From contig JAHWDD010000006.1 of NCBI GenBank assembly GCA_023897205.1, positions 2,914,001 to 2,978,000 of the forward strand: a DNA stretch of 64,000 nt, given 5' to 3'. The translations under genes and the position numbers were made by a program. Under the pieces are notes generated by a model. The model was not told where the DNA came from, searched no databases, and saw only the letters and a program-made list of their open reading frames with translations. Below are positions 57,801 to 64,000 of the stretch, in pieces (within the stretch, counting starts at the first letter, position 1; each line of letters starts with the position of its first letter). This DNA comes from Exophiala sp. HKRS030 (lineage: Eukaryota > Ascomycota > Eurotiomycetes > Chaetothyriales > Herpotrichiellaceae).

Positions 57801-58068
57801 GTCCGCAGTCGAACCAAATCACCCTAAAGACTCCTCGTCTTCTATGACAATTCCACAGACACGAACTTCGGAAACTCAGATCCTCGACGCTCTTGTAAAG
57901 TTACTTATCTCTATTCTCGGCAATATTCGCATCTCCGAGGACAATGCGGATAAGATACTCGAAATGCTAGCACCTTGTATGAAGACAAGCCGAACGACTG
58001 CGGTGCGAGATGCACTTATGAAATACAATGACGATTTTGTTTGGCTGTACGATACCATCCATTCATGA
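54824..58068 (+). CDS. tti1: Tti1, HEAT-repeat subunit of the TTT (Tel2-Tti1-Tti2) complex
   Basis: Two exons: 54824-54856 and 54913-58068, giving 1062 residues. The intron (54857-54912, GTATGT...ATCAG) joins MNQSRQEVFQR to LRTVCVELSSVALKFK; the main frame has no ATG near its beginning, so this first exon is needed. The protein is alpha-helical throughout with HEAT-type repeats. Family marks are YAFFPLTHLFNQ, RVAVFDCISALLHEL, a middle part with HAVNTLNLLSRAC, and the C-terminal KVRLTLLDLLRRICPVL and VRDALMKYNDDFVWL. Tti1 works with Tel2, Tti2 and Hsp90 to mature PIKK kinases (TOR, ATM, ATR). The protein lacks catalytic motifs, as expected. No frame problem is seen over 3 kb. Confidence 0.92.
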
Positions 58069-58648
58069 TGAGAAGTTGAGTTTGGAAGTTTTGTTCCGGT
58101 GCTGGATTTGGTCGGAGAGACGATCCTTTGCGTTGGCGTCTTCCATTTCCGGGCTCCGACATAGACATATGCAAGGAGCAAGCCTCAACTGATTGCTGGG
58201 TATATAGCTCAGGACTTGTATTGGTAGAAAATCAAGCGGTTGGAACTTTACGTGCAAAGTCTGATCTGTCTCATATCTACCACTTGTCTGCCCTGCTCTG
58301 GGCTTGGTCGTGATGTAGCTGCGTGACATGAGCGGTAGAAACCCGTCGCCGTCGAGCCTGAAGCTAATTTTAGTATCAGCATACGTTTTCTACAATATTT
58401 ATCGTGCTCTTTGTCGACGACTAGACTGATCAGAGGTCGATCCAGAAGTTTAGGACCGGGGCCAAATTCGGCTCTTGGCCGAGCGTTTGAAGTTCTGGTG
58501 ATCTTGTGCCAGCTTAGCGAGCCCTGTAACGTCATCTTATGACTCGGCGAGCCTGGCTCTTTGAGTAGTATCCTTACAAACCTTATGTCTGCCGTACATA
58601 CCTTTAGTAATCGGGACAATCAAGGTTCAAATCCGCTGCAGAGTTGAA
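58069..58648. other. Spacer between tandem genes, no gene seen
   Basis: These 580 bases separate the Tti1 stop from the Zn2Cys6 start. A GGTTCAAATCC word near 58624 resembles a tRNA T-loop but has no tRNA around it. Confidence 0.55.
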
Positions 58649-61434
58649 ATGTCCGATTTCGCCTCGTTGACTCACAAATTCCGCGCTGCAATCGATGACG
58701 GGCTTGGTGGCAATCGAGTGATCAAAAGGAACAGGCTACCACTTTCTTGTGGTCCGTGCCGCACGAAGAAATTGAAATGCGACAGAGGCCATCCTTGTGA
58801 TACCTGCATCAAAAGGGACGACATTGTCAATTGCACTTATACCAGGACTGCTGCCAGTGCGGGGACTGCTGCTTCGACTCGCCCGGAAGGAAGAATCGCG
58901 GGTTCAAATGGAAAGGCTCAGGAACGACTCCGGCATTTAGAAGAGCTGGTCATCAAATTGGTTGAACAGAATGAAGCAGATTCAAATGGTAATAAAACAT
59001 TCTCTCACACAGGCAACCCCGAGAGAGTGGCAGAGAATCACACATCAACCACGAGCCAAGAGGGTCACTTGCAAATCGGATCTTCCGGGGCCAGATATGT
59101 TGGTTCGACGCATTGGTCTGCCATTCTCGAAGACATCCAAGAAATCAAAACAGCTTTAGGAGCCGACGATGTGTCAAGCAGCAATTTTGAAGAGCCAGAG
59201 GATATCGATGTCCAAGAGTGCGAGACACTATTTGGGAAAGTAGGGTCTTTATCACTTGTTCAGATTCTTTCACAGTCTCTCCCTCCTCGAATCGAAGTCG
59301 ATCGTCGTCTTTCCGTTTACTTCACTAGTCGCTATGGCGTCCACCCTTTCATCCACTCGCTCGATTTCAACGATCGGTATGAGGAATTCTGGCGTGCTCC
59401 CTTGGATGCCCCTCCACTTTGGGTGGCAATCCTTTTCTCCATCTGTTGCGTATCTGCCACACTTAGCGAGGCAGTAGGTCATGAGCCCCCAGTGGAGGAA
59501 GGCCAAATCCGGCCTCGGGTTGCTTTTGAAAACGCTGCGTGCCAATGCCTGAGACTTGGGGTTTCCTGAGGCCTCAGAAGTTTGTGATCGAAGCTCTCCT
59601 ACTCTACTGTTGGTGCAAATACTTGTCAGTAATGGATCCGTCACGCGAGGTTGGAATAGTGTTTGCCATGATTGTCCGTCTGGCATATCGCAGCGGCTAC
59701 CACCGGGACTCGTCGTTGTTCCCCCATATTAGTGTTTTCGATGGTGAGATGCGCCGTCGAAGCTGGGCAGCATGCCGTCAATTTGATTTGATGCTTTCAT
59801 TTCAATTGGGATTGCCTACCCATGTGTCTCCCGATAGTTGGGACACGCAGATTCCACGAAATCTGCTGGACTCTGACTTTTCCAGAGACTGCAAGGAACT
59901 TCCTATGTCGAGACCAGAATCCGAAGCGACCACGATTTTGTATTTCGTTGTGAAAACAAGACTTGTTACTGCGTTCAGCAAATCCTGTGCGCACGCATTG
60001 TCTTTCGCAAATCGCTCACGAGAGGAGGTGATCGAGCTTGATGCAAAGATCCGGAAGGTGTATGAGACTGTACCAGAAATTCTTCGGATACGACCAATCT
60101 CTCGATCTTTCTCTGATCCAAGCTACCTGATTATGCAGCGACTCAACTGTCAATTCCTATACCAGAAGTCTCTCCTCGTCTTACACCGGAAATATATGGC
60201 ACAAGCAGATTCGACTGGTTCTCGCGATGCCTGTACGAAAGCAGCAACTACAATTGTGACTTACATGCTAGAAATTCATAAGGAGCTTCAGCCAACAGGT
60301 CGACTCCATGGTGATCGGTGGATGTTAAGCAGCTTCTCGTTGAATGATTTTCACTTGGCAACAATGGTGTTGTGTCTGACAATTTCTATGTGGAAGGCGG
60401 CCAATCCCTCCAAAGATGTCTCTGAGGACCAAGAAATCACTTCACGGATACAACTGCTCATATCTGCACATGAAGTATGCCGGGATTTTGCTGCTACAAG
60501 CAGTGAGGCCAGGCGTGTAGCGGAAGTGTTGTGCGTTGTACTCGAAAAGCACCCAACTCCAGGACAAAAGCGATGCAGTCCGAGACCTTCACCTTTCTCC
60601 CATCGATCAATAGGACTGACATATCAAGACGCACAGCCAGCTCCCTCCTATCCTCCACAGACAAGTCAGTCGCTCTCCGATTCACATCTCCTCAATCTCG
60701 AACCTCTTTCGCTATCAGATGTGGGATCCACGAAGCAAGAACTCAGCTCTCCCTCTCATAACTCTTCGTCACAGCAATTCACTCAGAAGGCTGGAAGCGC
60801 CGCTCAGAGCGACTTACGTCGGGACAATGGCATGAGCACCACCAGTATAAGCTATGGCATCAACGCGATCCTGCCTAACGAGTCGAATCCCCATTATCAA
60901 AGCACCTCTCGGCAAAACCTCGCCAGCGACTTTCTGCCATACATACAATTCGTGCCTTTCACCCTCAATCACCCAGACTCAAATATGATTCAAGAGCCAG
61001 ATATGACAATAGCCGCTTCTCAACCGCAACCCGACCTTCCGAGTCCAAATTGGAACCCCTTCAATGGTGAAATGGACTGGCAGTATATCGATCAATGGCT
61101 ATCCCTACCGGGTCCCGAACTCGACCCCAGAGTCGAGCTCAATCCATTGCAATCAACGATGGGGTTGCCATCATTCAGAAATAGTCCAATCGATCAGCCA
61201 AGCCGGAATCAAGCGACAGCAGTCGACACCGATTGGCATAATGCCACTTTTGCTTTTCATGGTAACGAACTATCACGTGCACAGCAAACTGAGATGAGGG
61301 GGAGCAGGCGGGTGGAATGGAGCAGAACCAAAGTTTTGATCCTCCTCCTTGAGAAAATGAACTCTAGAACTCTTTCTGTCCATGAAGGAGATCAAGAGTA
61401 TCAGACACGAATAAACTACAACCTGTCAAGCTAG
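58649..61434 (+). CDS. Zn2Cys6 transcription factor with fungal-specific domain, one-base frame break
   Basis: Two overlapping frames join into one protein of 928 residues if one G is added to the run at 59558-59561. The Zn2Cys6 cluster has C34, C37, C44, C50, C53 and C62 (CGPCRTKKLKC, then HPCDTC). A coiled-coil linker follows near residue 93 (ERLRHLEELVIKLVEQNE). The fungal-specific domain begins near residue 210 (RRLSVYFTSRYGVHPFIHSLD). It breaks at FENAACQCLRLG, then resumes in the other frame at RPQKFVIEALLLYCWCKYLSV, with REVGIVFAMIVRLAYRSGYHRD and MRRRSWAACRQFDLMLSFQLGLP. The C-terminus is long, Ser/Pro/Gln-rich and probably the activation region. Its target genes cannot be read from the sequence, and the neighbours give no pathway hint. 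Confidence 0.9.
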
Positions 61435-61972
61435 ACATAGTTCCAAGCACCTTGTTCACTTGCGCCGCACTCAATGTCAACAACGACAGAGGTCCTCAAT
61501 CTACATAGTCGAGCAAAATATTTCGTTGCTCAATCCCATGCTCTGAGATGAACAGCCCACGCCACAGCAACAACTTGTTTGAAAACTGAGCCAGATGAAT
61601 GAACATTAAATCATTTGGGGATATGGGAGCAAATCACTCCCACGCTACCCTGCTCACCTATGCAGAAGTGCAGGGACAACGTATCGTACGCCGTTTTTAC
61701 TTGGACCTAATGGCAGGCTGGCCTCCCAAGGTCCTTGCCAGTACCATCAACCCCTCCAATCGACTGATCCCTCAAGGTCAAAAGATCCTGAATAACTCCA
61801 CATTCCATTTCTTCGCGTGTAAAGGTGCCATGCAAGACACATATGAAGAGGTTTCCCATAAATCCCATGGTATCACAGCGTTTACATCCAATCGCGTCAG
61901 AAACCCAGCCAGTAGCCTCCACAAATCCGAACCGAAAACCCTGCTTGAAGCCATAGATGTGGAGAGGATGTA
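61435..61972. other. Spacer between convergent genes
   Basis: These 538 bases hold the 3' UTRs of the regulator and the capping enzyme. I see no gene; the 135-codon plus frame at 61599-62006 overlaps the capping enzyme's end and has no features. Confidence 0.6.
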
Positions 61973-63340
61973 TCAGGTCTTTGGACCAAGACTCCTCTTC
62001 CCTTGATCTTTCTTCCGGGAATCGGCATCTCGCTGTTTCCATGCTCTTCGAATATCCTCGGCATTCGCTAGCAGATCCTCCTCGGTGACATGGTCGTAGA
62101 TGGACTGGATGACACTTTCGTAGGTTGTCACATGGTTCGCCTCGGTCTTGTCGTCCCTAAAACGGTGGAAACGCCATCGTCTCCCTTCGCCAGGCCCGTC
62201 GACACCATTGTGTGCGCCACCATTATGCGTGCCGTTCGTCTGAGCTAGGGGTTCTTGAAAGCACTCGACGATTGAATCTTGTATCTTCCGATCTAATGAC
62301 TTCCATTCTTCCCACTCTGCAGGCTCGACGTACAATTCATCCACAAAAGCGTACTTATCACCACCATGGTTGATGTACAGGCCAAAACGTTGCGGGAAAG
62401 CGTGGTAGTCCGGTGGTCGCGATTGATCAGGTTCGTCGGGACTGGGTTCGTAGAGGGCCCAATCGATGTGTAGGAGGAAATCGACGGTGTTGTCAGAAGG
62501 AGGTTTCCATTTAAGAATATGCTCATCAGTGCCGGACTTGTAGGGTGTGTTCTTGCATGTGAAGATGAGACCATCGTTACCATGAAGCTGTTTGACGCGA
62601 GGGATGATATCTTTGAACATTTTCTCCAACCCGTAGCTGAACTCGGTGGATTTGTCTTCGACGACAAAAGGCCGTTCTATACCCGGATTCGCCTTGAAGA
62701 GCGCTTTGTACGGTTCCAGAACATGGGATTTGAAGTACGCCAGGCGTTTGTCCAACGGCCGATTCATCAGCGGCTTGTTATCGAGCACGAGACAATCGAA
62801 GACAAGATACTTGATGACCGAAGGCCGATCAGGGTATCGATCCTCCACCAATTCCCCATCCAGAATGGTGCCCGTATGGAACTGCTGCATCGTCTTGTCC
62901 TCATGGTGCGGGAAATGCAACCCACTGACATAATAATAGTCATTCTTCCGATCAATCAGGTAATGGATCCCTCGTCCCTCGTCTTCGCTCAGATACATGA
63001 GATAGCGCAGCCCATCCGTCTTCTCGCAGACATAGTAGTCTTGGTTCTTGAGTTCCTGCAGATGTTTCGCCGCGAACGAGACGGGTTGCGCACCGGGGAA
63101 TGATCTGCTGTTGCGGCCCAGCAGAGCGGCGACTTCGTTCTGGAAGTCGAATTGCAGCTGTGCGCCCGCCCAGATGCCCCCGACCCGGATGATCAGCGAG
63201 TTTGGATCGATTTGCGGTTCGCGGATGTTGTGCGCCATCGTCGGGTCTTTGTATGTGTTTGAGGAGAGGGGAGGGGAGGGGAGGGATGGGATGTATGGTA
63301 GGAACTCAGCAGTGAGGCTGAACTTGTGTGAGGGGGGCAT
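61973..63340 (-). CDS. ceg1: mRNA capping enzyme guanylyltransferase (Ceg1 type)
   Basis: Single exon, 455 residues from the first ATG at 63340 or 421 from the second at 63238. The nucleotidyltransferase motif I is CEKTDGLRYLMYL, with the GMP-accepting lysine K107 (K73 from the later start). Further motifs follow: ILDGELVED (motif III), YLVFDCLVLD, DGLIFTCKNTPYKSGT (motif IV), ILKWKPPSDNTVDFLL (motif V) and the OB-fold part. Ahead of the core is FPGAQPVSF, typical of fungal Ceg1. It transfers GMP to the 5' diphosphate end of nascent mRNA in the nucleus. The stretch between the two ATGs is very C/T-rich (poly CCCCT), looking like a leader, and the second ATG has a good context (GACGATGGC). I think translation from 63238 is more likely. 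Confidence 0.94.
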   Translation of the reverse strand: MPPSHKFSLTAEFLPYIPSLPSPPLSSNTYKDPTMAHNIREPQIDPNSLIIRVGGIWAGAQLQFDFQNEVAALLGRNSRSFPGAQPVSFAAKHLQELKNQDYYVCEKTDGLRYLMYLSEDEGRGIHYLIDRKNDYYYVSGLHFPHHEDKTMQQFHTGTILDGELVEDRYPDRPSVIKYLVFDCLVLDNKPLMNRPLDKRLAYFKSHVLEPYKALFKANPGIERPFVVEDKSTEFSYGLEKMFKDIIPRVKQLHGNDGLIFTCKNTPYKSGTDEHILKWKPPSDNTVDFLLHIDWALYEPSPDEPDQSRPPDYHAFPQRFGLYINHGGDKYAFVDELYVEPAEWEEWKSLDRKIQDSIVECFQEPLAQTNGTHNGGAHNGVDGPGEGRRWRFHRFRDDKTEANHVTTYESVIQSIYDHVTEEDLLANAEDIRRAWKQRDADSRKKDQGKRSLGPKT

Positions 63341-64000
63341 CGTCAGAGACGTCTGCGGATTGAGTGTTGGAAGTGATCGGTTCCGGTGTTTTGGTATCTG
63401 CTTTTGCTGATGAAACAGGTTGTCAAAGAGAAAGATCTGGTCTTATATCACGGGCACGGGTATGCGCATGCACGGGCTGGTCGACTTCAAAGACAGTTTT
63501 GGAGATGGTTGACATCCCGCAGGCAGCCTTGGCTGATGACTCAGCGCCCAATCTGTTGTTGGTGTTTTTGAGGCGAGGCTTCACGAATGTAGCAAATCAT
63601 TCAACTTGTATATTTAGAATGTGCTACGATGACCCGCCTTTTCGTACGAGAAATGTACGAGGACAGTCTTGAAGTCTATGGAAATTACAAGTTGATCTCT
63701 CTATTGCTTTTCCAGACCAGTCAAGGCCTCTCATTTCACAACGAAACTGAACCACCTTTTCCTCCATCAGAAAACCTCCATGTGAAGACCGACCCGTACA
63801 CCCGTCACGAACATCCTGTCCCGTGGAAGAAGTGGCACTCTGTGCATTCCGCGAGTGGCTCCAGAAGACCATGTTCGTAATGTCGAATAGCGTGCACGAT
63901 TGACTTGGTGTCCCAGTATCCATGTCTCTCCCGCACCACATTGCCAAAACCCGTTGTTAATCATCAGTCTCATTGCGTTCGTTAATTTTATTTGCATTGT
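63341..64000. other. Upstream of the capping enzyme to the window end, no gene seen
   Basis: These 660 bases contain no frame with recognisable features on either strand. A gene may begin past the right edge. Confidence 0.5.

Noticed and set aside
58618..58634. GGTTCAAATCC word like a tRNA T-loop
   Set aside because: No A-box or acceptor stem is present in the preceding 90 bases.
58649..61434. Pathway regulator of a secondary-metabolite cluster
   Set aside because: The neighbours are Tti1 and the capping enzyme; no synthase, tailoring enzyme or transporter is near.

Overview
This is a stretch of nuclear chromosome from a filamentous ascomycete (Pezizomycotina). The evidence is short GT-AG introns (mostly 47-140 nt, often with a CTAAC or CTGAC branch site and a GTAAGT-like donor), fungal-only gene families (Zn2Cys6 regulator, CFEM GPI protein, Ecl1, Nrd1, secreted agmatinase), and genes on both strands separated by 0.3-3.7 kb of intergenic DNA. 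I cannot place it to genus; Eurotiomycetes or Dothideomycetes would both fit. Nearly every gene is a housekeeping or regulatory gene. I see no biosynthetic cluster, virus, CRISPR array, tRNA or intact transposon.

Layout. 2-1060 (+): 3' end of Vps72/Swc2. 1945-3031 (+): three-exon Ecl1-type zinc protein. 3970-4958 (-): endonuclease/exonuclease/phosphatase family enzyme. 6584-8923 (+): Snf5. 9378-10840 (+): Ebp1/Cdb4. 12033-15815 (+): Rco1-type double PHD protein. 15816-18461: microsatellite-rich DNA. 18462-19364 (-): Cdc42. 19365-22864: gene-free. 22865-25416 (-): Nrd1-type four-RRM protein. 27615-29333 (+): AsnRS. 29648-30910 (-): L-type lectin, divergent from ALG8 at 31590-33360 (+). 34961-38044 (+): Itc1. 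38828-40657 (-): ER/secretory agmatinase. 41597-43799 (+): mitochondrial-type beta-ketoacyl-ACP synthase. 44468-45776 (-): Sgf73. 46336-49006 (-): DNA ligase I. 49881-51099 (-): CFEM GPI protein. 51100-54823: gene-free. 54824-58068 (+): Tti1. 58649-61434 (+): Zn2Cys6 regulator. 61973-63340 (-): mRNA guanylyltransferase.

Shared themes. Five genes encode subunits of five different chromatin complexes: SWR1 (Vps72), SWI/SNF (Snf5), Rpd3S (Rco1), ISW2 (Itc1) and SAGA (Sgf73). The divergent lectin/ALG8 pair both serve N-glycoproteins in the early secretory pathway. The other genes act in separate core processes: polarity, translation, DNA joining, capping, PIKK assembly and mitochondrial fatty-acid synthesis.

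The most striking signal is that five genes (Rco1, Nrd1, the beta-ketoacyl synthase, Sgf73 and the Zn2Cys6 regulator) are each broken by exactly one missing base. In four the break lies in or beside a G/C run of three or four, and in one at or near an A run of five. Adding one base returns each to a full-length family member with a length divisible by three. I read these as homopolymer undercalls in the assembly, not as biology. Other observations are an agmatinase carrying both a signal peptide and a C-terminal KDEL, a nine-base motif TACTCCGTA concentrated in the long intergenic tracts, and several tandem repeats and hairpins. I found no convincing new biological system.
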